Shown here: one piece after another, positions 35,501 through 50,500 of the stretch
Layout: every line of letters starts with the position of its first letter
How positions within the stretch are numbered: the first letter of the stretch is position 1
From: Agelaius tricolor
Taxonomy: Eukaryota > Chordata > Aves > Passeriformes > Icteridae
Direction of reading: 5' to 3'
Length of the DNA stretch: 64,000 nt
NCBI GenBank assembly: GCA_023055355.1
Contig: JALJCS010000002.1
Location: 88,189,001 to 88,253,000 of the forward strand
Program-made: the position numbers and the translations under genes
The notes under the pieces: generated by a model
What the model saw: only the letters and a program-made list of their open reading frames with translations
The model's database searches: none
Told to the model about the DNA's origin: nothing

Positions 35501-38500
35501 AAACTAAGTGGGAAACAAAGCCGAGTTTGTTAAGGGAATGGCAAGTGGTACCATAATGAACTATTATGTGACATATGGAGTGGTTAAGCCTGAACCCATT
35601 CACTGCAATTCCCATGGCACACCTTCAGGGAACATTAGCTTTGAGCAGTCAGAGATTAGGGCAGCTGAGCAGAAACCTCTAGAAATGTTGATTTCAATTC
35701 CCAACTGGACAAAAATTTTATCCCTGTCCTATATGTGATGGTCAGGTGGGAGGACCTAATGGCCTTAAATTTATGGATTCACTGATGCTGCTCTATGTCT
35801 GTGTTTATCTCTGTCTGAATGGAGATCAGTATAACCCACTCTGTGTCCTCCATATGTTAAGCACCTACTATGTAATCTCCACATTGCAAGGATTTAGTTG
35901 AAAGACTGAGGTGGTATTTCATGTGTTTCCTTTCTTTTTCCTTCCCTCCTTAGTACAATCTAGTTGGATGCAGAACCCAAATCCAGTACATAGGGCAGTG
36001 GGTAGATAAATATCTAGTTTATTTACCTCGTGTAAGCAAATGGATCTGTGCAGGACAGAACTACCATCCTGCAATTTATTGCAGTCAGTTAATTTCTTTA
36101 TGGAAAAAGGTATTCAGCAATATACAACAGGTGATAGATACGGGTATATTTCTTGTAATGACCAGGGAGAAGTGTCTCCATAAATGCCATCAGTGAGGAG
36201 AATGGGCTGAACTCTTTACTTCATATTGAAACTAGTTAGAAACCTTGGAAGACTGCTGAATGGTGGCAGGTCTTTCACCATCTTTTGTGACAGTGTTTGT
36301 CAAATGCCATTTAAGGCCTAAGATCTGTACATACACTGTTAGCATTATCACTGTTTCAGTTTGTTAAAAAGTATATTTTGCCTCTTGGAAGATGTAAATA
36401 TTTGGTCTACCTACTGCTACAATTTCTTTTTAAGTAAAACACTGGGCCAGTTTTACTCATATGCTCCATAAGCTATCCTGCAGCAACAAGAACAGTAAGC
36501 AGTATTTAACTCATTATTTAGGCAATGTTATGATGTTTTTGAATCATCAGAAGAGTAGAAAGGAGTGCATGTGCTGCCTTTAAATATTTTCTTAAATAAT
36601 TTCTTAGAAAACTTGACTATAACTCTGAGCCAATTCCTAATGCTTCTTTAAAGGTTAGCAAAATGTAAATTATTTTACATGATGTACAGCTGTTTCTATT
36701 AATCTGCTAGCAGCTGTTGTATCTACTATGATTTGAAAATTGTTCTTTGGTCATATATTTTCTAATGGGAACATATGTTGGACATGGAAAATTTGTTGAA
36801 TTGAATCAATTTCTGAGAAGTTAAAATATTTTGTCTTTTTCATGTTTAATGAATTTTATTTTGAACATATTGCTTTGGTTTTGGCTATCATGTTTAAGTC
36901 AGATGTTTAAACTATACTGTAGCCAAAGCAATGCTTGAGAAATTGTTTCAGGTTGTGCTCTTTTAGTGCTGTTTGAGGGGTAAAAATTCTTGCCATCTTA
37001 AAAATGCTAGTTCTGTTTATCATCCATCTCTGAGGACTATTAAGCCCTCTTTCATCTGAGTCAACATGTCTTGAGGGCCCCACAATATTATAAATTATTG
37101 CTGAGAAAACTCTGAAAAATTGCAGAGTTTTGGGGGCATTTTGAAGACCACAGAAACCTGTACATAGGCACAGTGAACCACAGAATTGTAGAACAGAATC
37201 ATAGAACACACTGAGTCGGAAGGCACCCTTCAAAATCATTGAGTCCAACCTGTGTCCCTGCACAGGACAGCCCGAGAATCACACCCTGTGCCTGAGAGCA
37301 TTGTGAAAACACTTCTTGGAATCAGACAGGCTTAGTGCTATGCCCACTTCCCCGGGGATCCTGTTCCAAAGCCCAACCATCCTCTTCCTGACCATCTTTA
37401 TTCAGGAAAGGGTCAATGTTATTTCTACACTGCCTCTTTTCATTAATATATTTGAAAAAAGCTTTTTATTGCCTGTCACATTTCTGGCAGCTTCACCTCC
37501 GCTTGAGCTTTGCCCAAATGAATTCTCTCCCGACAGTGGAAAGCAGCATTTCTGTGTTCTTCCCATGTCACCTGACCTTGCTTCAGCTGGGCCTACACCT
37601 TCCTTTTTTGTCTTATTTCCAAGAGAAGATCCCTGTCCAGCCAAGCCAGCCTTCTGCCTCTTCTCCTTGACTTCTGACATTAAATACCCAAGGCCAACCA
37701 CACTGAGTCAGAGCAGTGGCTGTTCAGCACAAAATGCTGTTTTCAGCAGTGGTTAAAAGAGACTGCTTATAAGATTAGGGTAAGCAAATCTGATACTTCT
37801 GGTAAAAGCTCCCCAAACCTCTAGCACTTTACAGCTCAGGGACTTCCTATCCTGAACGGATCTTTCTGTATTTAATAACAAATTATTTTGGTTTTCATTT
37901 TTTTTACTTCAAAAAATCATTGATGAAACCTAATTTTCACCAATTTTTGCCATTTACAAAAACATTTGGCAGGGAGTTTGTCGTCTTAACCAGATGTTGG
38001 TGTATGATGATCCATCTCCTTCTCTATGGTTTTCAAACATAACCTTTATTTGATAATTGACCATTGATGAGAGGGTGATGGATAAGTTCCTAGGTTACAT
38101 AATCAATACCCTAAGGTTTTTTTACTTTGTTTCTCTCTGCTTTAAGTATCTATGACAAGAGTAGAACAAGTTAACAAATCCCTTTCAAAAAGCCAACAAA
38201 GTGAAAGCACTGCATCAAAGTTGCTTGTATGGGTTCATTTATACACAAGAGATTGGGCTTTGCTCTGCTACTGAAATATATCTTTTCTTACATGCAACTG
38301 CTAACCCCAGTCTTCAAATGAGACATTCTTAATTAAACAAAGCAATGCTTCTGCTGGTTAGTAGGAACCCAAAGTGATGTGTGCCAGAGCTGTGATGGAA
38401 AAATTGCTTTTGAATTCAGTGAACTTGCAGTCAGGCCTTCAGTGAGCATTTCTATTTTCTGCAGAAGAATATGTGTCCTTGCTGGTTTTAAGCTGAATGA

Positions 38501-41500
38501 TTTTGCAGGCAAGAGTGCTGTGCAGTTTCATATGTGGCATTTGTGCACATGAGGTGACGTGTCAGGAGCGAGCTCCCCATCTTTTTTGGAGTACAGCTGA
38601 GTACATTACTAAAGCTGGCACCACATGACTCTTTCACATTGCATGGGCCAAAATCCAGCAAAAGAAGAATCTATTAAAAATACAAGGCAAATTGCCAAGA
38701 TCTTCCTGGACCTTGGGATACTTGGTAGAGTTTTCAAATCCCTCAAACTCACTTATTCAAAATGCACAGAGTGTTAGAATACTAAGGACAAACCTCATCC
38801 TCAGCACATGGGGACTTATTTTCCATCTTTAATTTCTGTGACTCTACTGAAAAGGTATAATTCCATCTGTACTTTCTGTATGGGGTTGTGGAAAGACCTT
38901 CTAGCAGCATGATGAAAACCAGCTGTGGGCCATCAAAATAATATATTAAGTAAAGCATCTACAGTAACTAAACTGGGCAGACACTGTCCTAGTTTGCATC
39001 AAATAATAGAGGTGGTTTGACTGCCCAAAATAATAGAGGTGGTTTGTTAGATCTTTTTCTCTGGGGTTCTTATTCAAGTTTCAACCAATATGCACCTATA
39101 TAGTGCCTCTTTAGAAAGGACTTCATGCACAGAAAAGTTCAAGGTATATTTTTTTTTTGTTTTCATGAAGTTGTTTTGTTTCTGAAATTAAAATTTTTTT
39201 TTTCAAAGTGAAAAGTTTCAATAGCTAACTGAAAAAACTTTCTCAAAGAAAGATGCGTTGAAAAATCCCAGCAGTCTTTAGCTTTGGTAAAATTATGCTT
39301 GAGTACAGAAGTTTGGCGCAGAAGGTGGTCCTTGTGACATGGGCACTTTGCTCTGGGGAACTTGCCTTTATGTTAGGAAAGGTCACAGATCTCAGGAAAA
39401 AGGGCATTTCCCTGTTGGTTTCTCTGAAAGGCCCTAAGGGTTATGAAATTTGAAGATCATGGCTGTTCCCTGCATTGGGAGTTGAAGGAATGGAATTTCT
39501 CTTCCAGGTCTAAGGCAGATATTATTCCAGAAGGGACCCAAATAGAGAACTTGGAGCAGCCATGTTCCTTTGTAGGTGTTCCCAGAAGAGGCAGAGTGAC
39601 ATAGCCATGAAATGGCCTACACAGCATGTTTGCTTTCTGGAATTTTCGAAGGAAAAGAGCAGTAACTCCCTCTCTCCCTTCTAGTTTTCCTTCATGGAGA
39701 TCATCAGAAAGGCAGCACTGGACAGACCTGCAGTGCAGGACTGTCCCTGGGAACCCCTTCTGTGAGAGCCAGTAAGATTTCTGTACTATTAGAATCCATT
39801 GGCACAGCTTGCTACCTATGATTTGGACCTACTAGATCAGGGTTTCTGTACTATTGTGTGTCCAGAGGAAGCCAATATTTCTCATTGGTGACAATTTTGG
39901 GAAAGCAAAAGTAGGACTGTCCCCTACTCAATCCCCCAGGAATCAGAGATCACAGCAGAGAGGACTTGTTCCAGCAAAGGGAGATCTGAGCCTACATTGT
40001 TCCTAAAAAACTTATCTTTTGGTTTTGTTTCTGAATTCCATGTATGCACTTTTTTTTCAGAAATTTGAAGAAAGTCAAGGAAGAGCCAACAGCAAAACAG
40101 CCTTTTATCAGGCCCTGCAAAATTCTCTAGGAGGAGAAGAGTCCAACTCGTTCATTGAAGATGCAGCTACATGGTATTACTCCCTGGAACACTCAACTGA
40201 TGATTACTCGTCCTTTTCCAGGGCGCTGGAAAACGCCACCCGGTAAGAAAGTCATCCTCGTACAATTGTGTGATTGGAGTTGAGCAAGGCTTGTTTTGCT
40301 TATCTTAAGTGTGTATTTATATTCTGAAACACTTGAGAAATTCTTATGTAAATGAACAGAAAATGGGGAATATGATTTCATTTTCTCTGAGGTTTCCAAT
40401 GTCATTGGTAAACAGATATTGAACTGATTTTTATGCCTTGTGAAAAGTTTGACATGTCATTCTAGAACTGGGTATTGAGTTCAGACTACTAATACTTCTT
40501 TTTGCATTTTCATGTCATAGATGTCTGGGTTGCTTGCACACTGTGCATCAACAGTTCCTTGAATTGTCTCATCCCTATGACAGTAGAATTAATAGTCTGC
40601 CTTTTATTCCCAGTCTCCTAATTATACAGTCAGATACTTTTTCCTGATGGCCAAATTTGAAAACTTTGACTTCAGCAATTACAATAATATTTTTTTTTTA
40701 ATTATGAAACCTGCAAAATACATTTATTCACAATGTCAGGCATGACTTGAAGCCATTTCCTCTTGCTTGTTACTTTGGAGAAGAAAGTAATCATCACCTC
40801 AGTACAACCTCATTTCAAGTAGTTGTAAAGAGCAATAAAGTTCCCCTTGAGCCTTTTTTTTCTCCAGGCTGAGCACCCCCAGCTCCTTCAGCTGCTCCTC
40901 ATCAGACTTGTGCTCCAGCCCTTTCCCCACTCCATTGCCCTGCTCTGCACAGGCTCCAGCACCTCATGCATGTCAGCAGAGGAATGAGCAACTCGCCTGC
41001 AGTAAATGCCCTCCCATCCTTTGCATTGAAACATTGCATGGACCTTTGGGAGGTGGAAGTTGTAAACTTCCTGTTTTCTGCCTCTGAGCAAATTCAGAGA
41101 CTGGACATGTAAGTGGAACAGATTTTCCAGAAATGAATCAAAAAATTATTTCCCTATTCTTGTCTCTGCTTTATGAGCAGATTCATTGTGAAAACTCTTT
41201 ACTTTTCTAATGTGATGTAGCTTATAAACTGGTGACTTGAATCCAAATGGGCCTGTCCAAGATGTTCCACCTGTGTTTTGAACTGAGACATCATAGCTAC
41301 AGGCTCCTGGTGTCTGCACTCTCAGTGTTTTCTGTCCCACTGTGAGCCTCTCCACAACACCTCAGAGAGAGGATTTTCCTTTTATTCCTCCATCAGAGCT
41401 GCAGAACATTGCTCTGGGAGAGCCTTAGGAGCAGGAGAAGAACAGAAGCCAAGATTCTCTGGGAAACATCTGATTCAAAAAGAAGACAGTCATTTTTGAG

Positions 41501-44500
41501 TGGTCCAGGTGTGCTGGTGCACTGAGGTCATGGAGGAAACAAGCCAGAGGGTTGTGGTCTGAGCTTTGTGCCATTTATCAACTCACACATCTTGCCACAT
41601 TTGTCCTCCTTTGTAGCCTGTCCCAGGGATGGGCCTCCCATCACCATGACACTGGGACCATTGCCTGCAGTACATGCAGAAGCACTGTGGTACACGGGCA
41701 TCAAAGCCAGAACTTGTCTTCAGTCTCCTTCCATCACCACTGTTACCTCTGGGGGAATATTCTTTAGATCAGTGAGGTTTTAAGCCATAATAAACCACTG
41801 TACAATTTACATTTAAACCATTCTTCCCACCCAGAGAACCTTCTATAAGGAGCTGTTTTAACACAGGGCTGTCACATTTGATCACTGGCATTCAGCCCAG
41901 GGCTCAGTGTGGTGCAAACATTGACTTTTGCAAAGCTGCAAGGGTTGGCACACCACACATTTCCAGCAGGAATAGGATATACCACACATTTCCAGCAGGA
42001 ATGGGACACACCACACATTTCCAGCAGGAATGGGACACACCATACATTTCCAGCAGGAATGGGATACACCAGCAGCTCCTCAGGCTCAGCAGCCTCCTGG
42101 GTGTAGGGATTACCTGCTCCTTTATGATATGAGGCAAATACCTCAGCTAAGGAAAGAAGTGAATGGTTTATTCCTGGCCAAGAAAAAGGATGAATAGTGA
42201 GACAAGGGCATCTGATGATACTTTGCTTCAAGCACTTTGGAAATTACTCCAGCTGCAGCAGGAAGTGAGGTGAAACAGTAGGTACAGAATGAGAGTCACC
42301 TATATCAGCATCACATATGTGGTGGAGAAAACAGGTTTTTTGGTCTTTTTTTTTGTTTTTTTTGATGTTTGGTTGGTTTGGTTTTGGGTTTTTTCTCCTT
42401 AGTTTTGTTTCTTTATAACAAAAAACTTACTACCAGCATAGATGTATAAGCCAAGAAAAGTTTTATGTAAGGAATTAACTGCTAAAGTTTTAACAGGATT
42501 ACAAAGTGTGATAAAGCAACATAAATGGTTGTTATAAACTATATACATTGTGCATATTTTGTGGTTTTAAAATAATTCCGCTTTTAAATTTGTTTTAGCT
42601 TCAATTTTCTGGTATTTTTTTTCCCAAGTGTAAAATGAGTTTAATTTTCTTTTTCTTCCCTTTTTTTTTTTTTTTTCCTTTTTAAAACTCTGGTATTCCA
42701 TGCTTGTAAGAGACAGGCATTTCATTTTTGTGGTTACTATGCATTTAGGGTTTTTTTCATACTTCCTCAGAATAGCTGACTTTTTTCCCGCCCACAGAAC
42801 CAACTGAGAATCCATTTTAATTGGAGAAATGTAACTTAGAGCATTTCTTGAGGGCTATTGCTCTCCCCAGACTCCCTGGTTTTCAAAGACCATCTGCTAC
42901 TCTGAAGCCCCATGCTGGTAGGCGTGTGAAGAGCAGTAATTTTTGTTTCATTTGGGTGTTGTCAACCATAACTGTCGAAGAGCCCTGTGGTCAGTGAGCC
43001 CAAAGTTTGTGGTCTCACAGATGAGCTTAAAATAAACTCTTCTGAACCAAGATAGGTCCCCAAACTGTGCCTTTCATAACCATACCAGTTAAAAATAGCA
43101 ACACGTTTTCATGCTTCTCTGATGCCATTTGTTCTTGCACCAGTGTTTTTTTTTTGTTTTTTTTTAACCTACCAAGTCTGAAGGAGAAGCTGCTGTTTCA
43201 GATTCACTAAACTGAGAATTGAAACCTCCCAGTTCCTCAGCAGAAATGTTTATGTGCACTCACCTAGGTAAAGGTATATAAACACCCAAAGCACGTGCTG
43301 GGTCCTCGGGCACAGGAAGAACGGGGAGTGGGGGTGCATGTGTATATAACATTGCCTTGAGGAAACACAGTGAGATTTATTGCAGTCAGGTCTCCTCTCT
43401 TCTACCTGCCCCTCTTGAACCACTCATGTTTCTTCCAGCTGCTGCTCACCCCACCTTCCAGCACCCCTTCTTGGGGCAAAGGAAGGTAGGAAGGTTTGGA
43501 TACATTTGCTTCACTTGTACCTTTTAGTCCTGGTGTTAAATTGACCATTTGACTTCCTCTTGCACTCTTATTGGTTAATCTTTCTCTCCCACACATATTG
43601 CACCAGGAATTCCATATTGATGCGCCCTGCAGGTTATCTTTAAAAGTGGTCTCTTATCTCTTCCAGTTCTGGAAACTCTACCCAAGAATCCCACAGATTC
43701 AAATTCAGAAATTATATTACTGATCCTTAAACCAGGAAATACATAAGACCTCTTATTAGATGCCATCACAACCTAGAGGTGCCATAAAGAACTTTAAATT
43801 ACTATAAGCATGATCCCTTATAAACTAGACTAAAGTGGGATTGATGTGGGGTTTTTTTGCCAGGATAATTCTTATGTGTCAGATCTGGTTGGTTTACTAT
43901 CATTGCTCAGCACTCCATAAAACAGCACTTCTAGAGAAGTGCTAGTCTTGTAGAGGGTGAATGTGGTTTCCTTCAACTTGAAGACAGAGATATGAGCTGT
44001 TTTGGAAAATTGAAGTAAACTATCAAGATAGAGAGATATCTGTTCCTTGTGGGGGTTCTTTCCTTTTTTCCTTTACACAACTGTGTCCGTTCTCTGCTCC
44101 TCCTTTTTTATAGTGACCAGTTTATCACATGTCCCATCATAAACATGGCGAGTTACTGGGCTGCCTCTCAAGGAAATGTCTTCATGTACCATGTACCTGA
44201 GAGCTCCTCACAGAGCAGGTAAGGAGATGGATATTATTATGTTTCTTGGATTTAGAGTTTGTAAAACCAGGGCTGACTGTTTGGGCATGCTGTGGAATAA
44301 ATTAATAGATGTAGGTATGTCAAATAAACAGTTCAGATGAGCAAAGGAGGGATTGGTCTCTAATAAATTCTTTGACTCTACAGGAATGCTTTTTCTGAAC
44401 TGAGGCACTTCCCATTAGATATCTGAATTGAGTTTCCCCTTTCCAGCTTACCTACCCTGACCAGATCCAAAGCCAGCCTTTCAGATTCCTACTCTGCATC

Positions 44501-47500
44501 TGATAAACCTCCCACAAAGAATCAGAATTTGGTCCAAGTCATCAGGAGTCCATGGCTCTCAAGATAAATGGGCTGTCATTTTCTAATTACTCAACATTAA
44601 TTCAACACTGCCCTTTTTTGAGGTCAGTGCAGTTGTAGTCCAGTTGTACTGACTGGCCTTCAGTGTGGATGAGCTCAGGGATTTATTCCTTCCTGTGCCA
44701 GAACTGTGACTGCTGTTCTGCAGAAAGACTGTCTCATGGGAAGAAAAATATTTTTGCACACAAGCATTGGTGGACTCAAGCTCTGTGTCATCCTTCATTT
44801 TAGAAGCTTACTGGAAAGATTGTCAGCAGGACAAGCTGTATTATATTTTAGGCAGAAGGGCCTAAGTGGCTGTGGGAGATGCAATGTCTTGTTGGGCACA
44901 GAACAATCTGGGAGGCAGAGGCCTTTAAGGTGACATTCCCTGGCTTTATTTTAGACTCAACCCTTCACAGAAGTCAGGAAGAGGTGCTGATATTTGCAGG
45001 CAGTGGTCAGCACTTTGGGCTGCCCTGTGACTCACCTGAGTGGCTCCTGCTCTCACAGGCTTGGTGACCAGAAACTGCAGCGACAGTCTCCCCTTCTGTT
45101 CCCTGAATCCCCACAGCAGGGCAGGAAAGCACACAGGGATGCTTATCCTCATACTGTTTCCTTATGAGGAGGCCGTGCTTGTTCCCAGCCCCCTGGTCTG
45201 CCCCTCACCTCTCTCCAGGAAGGCTTTTTGAGACCTTTTCCTTGTTCTCAGGCTTCCTCCAAAAGGGCTTAGGGGAGGGATGGTGGATTCCTACTGGCAC
45301 CGTTTGATCCTGTGAAGTTCCCTGCAAACTGCCTGGGTTTTTTTCCTTCCTGATAGCATAATGAAAAAGCATTTGAAAGAAGCCAGCCCAGATCTAGGTT
45401 ACAGATGAAGGCCATTATGCTGTGGTAACACAGGCTTGCTTTCTTTTTAACTGAGAAGTTAATCCTCAGGGAGCCATTATTTCTCTGGCAGCTCCAGCGG
45501 GAATGTTCACAGTGTTCCATTTGGCTACTGATAGGCCCAGATAAGTGATTTTTACAAGGCTCCAAACAGGGCTGAGCTATGGTATGCCAAAAATCCAGCC
45601 ACACAAAAAGAAAAGATGTGTTCTCAAATGAGCCAGCAAGTTTTTTCTTGCTTTGGAGAATGACAGTGACCCAGCCATCTACGATTAGATCTTATTTGTA
45701 AGTAGATTAAATAGTACTTATACAGCTTAGACCCACTGGCTTTGAGGCAGTGATTTTGAATTGATAAGAATTTTCTCTTCTATCCAGCCCTATTTAAGAT
45801 TCCTCTTGTGCTGATGTTATTTAGCTCTCCTCACACTCTTCTGTGCAGCAATAGTTTACATAGCATGCAGCTACACATTGTAATTATATTTATGTTGACA
45901 CTGGTGTTCTAGGTGAATTACTTTAACTTTAGTGCAAAAGTTATTGGTTTGCTTCTTCATAACCCTCTTTAAAAGAACAAACAAAGCCAGAATGCTGTCT
46001 GAACCTTGCAGGGACGTGAGGCAGAGGCTCAATTGCCTTAAGTTAAGCCACTTGCAAGGAGAAATGGCCCAACTTGATATGCTGCATGGCATCCTTACTC
46101 CTTTCATCTTTACTTATCCTTAAGTGCCATTAAAATAAGTGCTGAAAAAAAATGCTTGAAAAGCAAGCACTTTAAGAGAGGTTGCAGAATTGAGCTTGCC
46201 TGTGTATGAGAGGATCTCATTTGTCACTACAATGTATCTATTTATGAAGTGATACCCTCATTTTCCCAAGGGACCCCATACTAGGTCCTCTGCTGAATAC
46301 ACTGCAAGTATTTTGTTTAAATATTATCATTCATTCATTCATTCATTCATTCATTCATTCATTCATAAATTAATTTTCCTTTATTCTTCATTCCACTTTT
46401 GCCATGTCACCCTCTCTAGAGCATTCCCCCCACCATGCAATGGAGGTGCATTGCAGCCCCACTCACACCAGTGCTGTGATGCTGTTGAGGGAAGGAGCTT
46501 CAAATGGGAGAGTGACTCCTAAAAATGGGAAACCTTCAAGAATCTGGAACAAAAACACCAGTTCTTGGGAATATTATCAGCAATTTGTCTTATCAGACTA
46601 AAACCAGTGATATCCATGAAACAGCCTTCGAGTAGAACATATAAACTAATCTTGGGGAAACATCTGGCAATCATGTCCCCAACTTCCATGAGACTTCTGT
46701 AACCATTGGAACAGAGTCCTGAAAGTTCTCAAGTTCTTCTTTGAAAACTGTGACTCCTAGGGGGGGAAGCAGAGGCATGTACTCTCCCAGATAAGCTACA
46801 CCCTAGGCTGGAAGGCAGGACTTGTGGGTGTGAACCTGCTCAGCAGAAGTGAGAATTGAACCCTGCAAACATTCTATTAAAGGCCTGAATAGCAGAACCC
46901 TGTTACAGCCATTTCTTTGTGTTAATAAATGCAATAGCCAAAGATAAAATAATGAGGTTTTTTTACTTTGGTGTCTAAAATGTTCCTAAGAGGTCAGTTT
47001 ACATGGGAGATGGACCTTCTCTCTGTGTTTGCAATCTGTATCATAAAGATGATGATAATATAATTATATATAATCTATAATAATTGCTAATGGTTACCTC
47101 AAAGGAGTATTGGAAAGACTACATTAAAATAATGTTTAGATAATTACAACAGTGGAAGACTAGTTACTCTTGGACAAAATATTCTGTCTGGGAAAATAGC
47201 CATTCACTAATTAGATAAGGCACCCTATAGCAACACATTCTTCAATTTCTACTTTGTCACCTCTCTCCTACTTTAGGTGTCTCCCAAAATGTAACAAAAA
47301 AGAGAGTTAAAATGCAGGAATGAAAAATGTACTGGTATTTCCTGTTTCACTTAATAACTAACAGCAAAATAAACAAGAGGGAGGGAGAAGTCAGCCTGTA
47401 AAGACAAATTCAACCACAATGATGCAAAGTAGACAAAAATTGTTAAACAGGGAGGAATTTTTGCCAGTAAAAGTAAATTAGCCAAAGTTTGTCTCTCAGC

Positions 47501-50500
47501 TGGATGTTTCTAAAATGTATACACATATGCATACACATCCAGGCTGTGTAGATAAAAGGGTAGGGTTAAAAAGACTGCTCTATGTTGATGTCTATGACAT
47601 ATGTGGAAAATCACATAAAACTATGAACTGACAGTTTTTGAATAGATGAATGGATCTTGCAGAGAGCAAAATAATATCTCCTTCCACGTGGTAGCATTCT
47701 CCTGAGCTTGGCATGACACCATGTCTGCTTTAGTCTTCAGTTCCCATTTGAATGAGGAGCCAACTCCCACATTAATAATCTGTGGTAAAAATATATACAT
47801 GACCCAGCTGCCATTTTCTCACTCTCTCTTTGAGAACACTTAGGCCTTGGAGTAAACATTTATTCTAAACAATGTAGGAGGAATGTGACTGCTCAGCACT
47901 GCCTAGGATTAGTGGGGAGAACTGGAGGGTAGCTCTAGGTATGGTAAAGAAATGTGTGATAGGAGAAGTATGTTTTGACAAGGATAACATTATTAACTGT
48001 ACAAAGATTTGCCTTGTTAACCCTTCAAGAGGTTTCTGGGTGATTTTTGTGTATTATATTGAAGAAGCACCTCTTGCCATGTCAGCACAGTTTCCAAGTC
48101 ACACTGTGGTGCTAAATGTCCTGTCTTAAAGATGGTGGTTAAAATTCAGTCCTCTGCCCACTGAGGGGGGGCTGATCATCATCAACAGCAGCAGGATGGA
48201 AAAGCATCAAACTGAGACTTAATGAGGCTTTATCTTGTAGTCATTAACATGACCATAATAGTCATCATTAAAGCTTTTCTTGATTTTGCATGGGACAGAT
48301 TCACCCAAGGTTAATGAGCTGCTGCCTTTTTTGAGTAATTTTGGTTGGGGCTGTCTTCACCTCCTGGCCATGCATTCTGGTGTGTGTTAGTGTGAATTGT
48401 TAAAAGGCTGCTGTGTGCCAAGGCTCACATAGTTGGCTGGGTTTGGTGACACTTCTTAAGATTCCTGTAACTGAAGGCGAGAACTCCTGACTGATAAAAC
48501 AAAATATGTTTGTGTATAAATCCATTCAACTATGTGAAGTATTCTTGATTTCTGTTTTTTATGGATGCAGCAGGAATTCTGGCTATACTTAATATCTCTT
48601 TAATTAAAGGTGATTTTTCTGCTCTTTTCATTTCACAACAGTTATATCATATCCCTGTCCTTTAATCCATCCGTTACTTGCTGTCCACTTGATGCTCTCC
48701 CATGAGAGATGATGTGATACCAACACCCCACAGGCTGGGGACACAGTCTGGGTGCTGTGCAGGCAGACAGGAGATTGCCTCTGGGCTTCAAATAAATACA
48801 GAAGGCAAATAAATTACCAGTGGGGTGGTGACAAAATGCATGCTGCTCCATAGCTGGGCAAGCACCACAATTGCCTGTGTGCACTTGCTGCAACAACAAC
48901 TTGTCATTGTGCTCTCTATCCCAGTCTGTACTCCCAGGCACCCCCTAAAAGTTGTTGCTTTGGAAGTGCCTCTCATTCCTTTGGCCTTATCCATTGCTTT
49001 GTGCCAGCTGCAGCTATGAAAACACTGTCCCACTGATACAGCCACATCATCCCATTCTCAACTCTTTGCAAAGTTTCTCTGCTTCTAAAGGCTTGGGGTC
49101 TGGACAATTTGTGTTTTCTTCCTGTGAAGTAGTTTAGAGGCCTTTGTAATTCAGTAGATTTTCCAGATCTTGAAAATTAGCAATAAATATGCAAAGGCAA
49201 AGTAGCCAGCTCAGAAAAAGCAGAAAACATCTTTAAATGAACCAAAATTCAGCTGAAAGACTCAGGAAAAGACAAAGCAATTTTGGAGCTCCATGTGCTG
49301 CAGTGGCAGTTCCTATCAAATGGAATCTACAAGACAAGCACAAAGTGGATGCATGTTGAGCACCAAGTTCTCCTTGGTTCTCTGGGGTCTCTAGGTGTAC
49401 ACATCACCTTTTTCTGGAAATTCATCCATTCATTCCGCTTAAGAGTAGCCATACTGAACAAACACGTGAATTTCTGTCTCCCAAAAGTCCAATCAAGTGT
49501 CAGCATGCCTATTACTAGATCTTAAATACAGTAATTCCCTGACAGATTTATGTAATCTATGTTCTTTAGGAGTTCTGACAAATTGATAAAAGTGCTTTCT
49601 TTCTTTCTGCCTTAAGATCTATGATATTTTTTTTCAATTAGTGTGAGCTTTCAGGCTCTTGAATTTACTGTCTGCTATTTCAGTTTTATTTTCTTTAATT
49701 GGCACAGCTATAATGCAAAGTGGAACATTGTGTTTGTTGGGAGTAATTCAAGTGGAAAAGACACAGCAAACTCTAGAATACTTTTGCAAATCACATGTAT
49801 CTACAGGGCTTTTTTGGTACAAAGGTGGATAAACTTGGCAGTTTAATCCTGTTAGGAGTTAAGCTTTTTCCATATGTCCTGATTTTCCTGAAAAGAAGAA
49901 AGTAAAACGTTCATCTGTTTTTCACATCCTTTCCCCCATTTTTTTGGCAGGAGTTCATGATGAGAGAAGACACAATGAGCCAAATGCATCCCTAGAACTG
50001 CTGAGGTCACACCAGGCCTCATATTGGCTCACTGAATTTCTATAAATATCCAGCTATCCTTTGATTATTTTTTTCTCCCTGCAATCACATACCATTTCCT
50101 TTCATAAAGTGTGTGGCTGTATATAATTTTAAAAATTATTTTTGCTTGGCATACAAATGAACATTTCAGTCCAAGCAAAGTGCAGGGTCGGTAGGCTGCT
50201 CCTCTCCCATGACATGGATGAGACAATGGCTTTTCAGGATACTGGATATGCAAATATACTCTGGAAAAATCTGCTGGTGTTAATGTGAAGATAATGCAGA
50301 TGGGTGCAATTTTAATTGCACATTTAATATTTCCAATCATTCTTACAAAAATATTTTAAATTCATTTGTTGAAAAGAAAAACCAGAATGGGGGCAGAAGA
50401 GCACACAGGCAGTGGAACATTTTATGTAAATCATATCCTCTTCTCCTGGGACAGAGTTGTTATGAAATCCTATTTCAGCTCAAATCAGCAGGAGATTTAT

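Larger units (their letters stand above)
32769..40060 (+). other. TG: TG intron 43
   Basis: 7292 bp. Perfect hairpin 40 nt past the donor, a CR1-like fragment at 37.2 kb (repeat perhaps to 37.7 kb) and a small direct repeat at 39.0 kb. Confidence 0.9.
40243..44113 (+). other. TG: TG intron 44
   Basis: 3871 bp. CR1 fragment at 40.74-40.98 kb, 29-bp minisatellite at 41.95 kb, T/G-rich tract at 42.33-42.41 kb, a TATA/E-box-like cluster at 43.27-43.30 kb and a palindrome at 43.93 kb. Confidence 0.9.

Noticed and set aside
37316..37756. Longest open frame in the window (146 codons, +)
   Set aside because: Starts at TTG, overlaps a CR1-like repeat, and has an antisense open frame of similar quality; no protein family recognised.
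41953..42068. Regular 29-bp repeats resembling a CRISPR array
   Set aside because: Copies are directly adjacent with no spacers, and the context is a vertebrate intron; it is a minisatellite.
48642..49045. Two overlapping minus frames in TG intron 45
   Set aside because: No family resemblance, His/Cys-rich by composition only, and no splice or start evidence.
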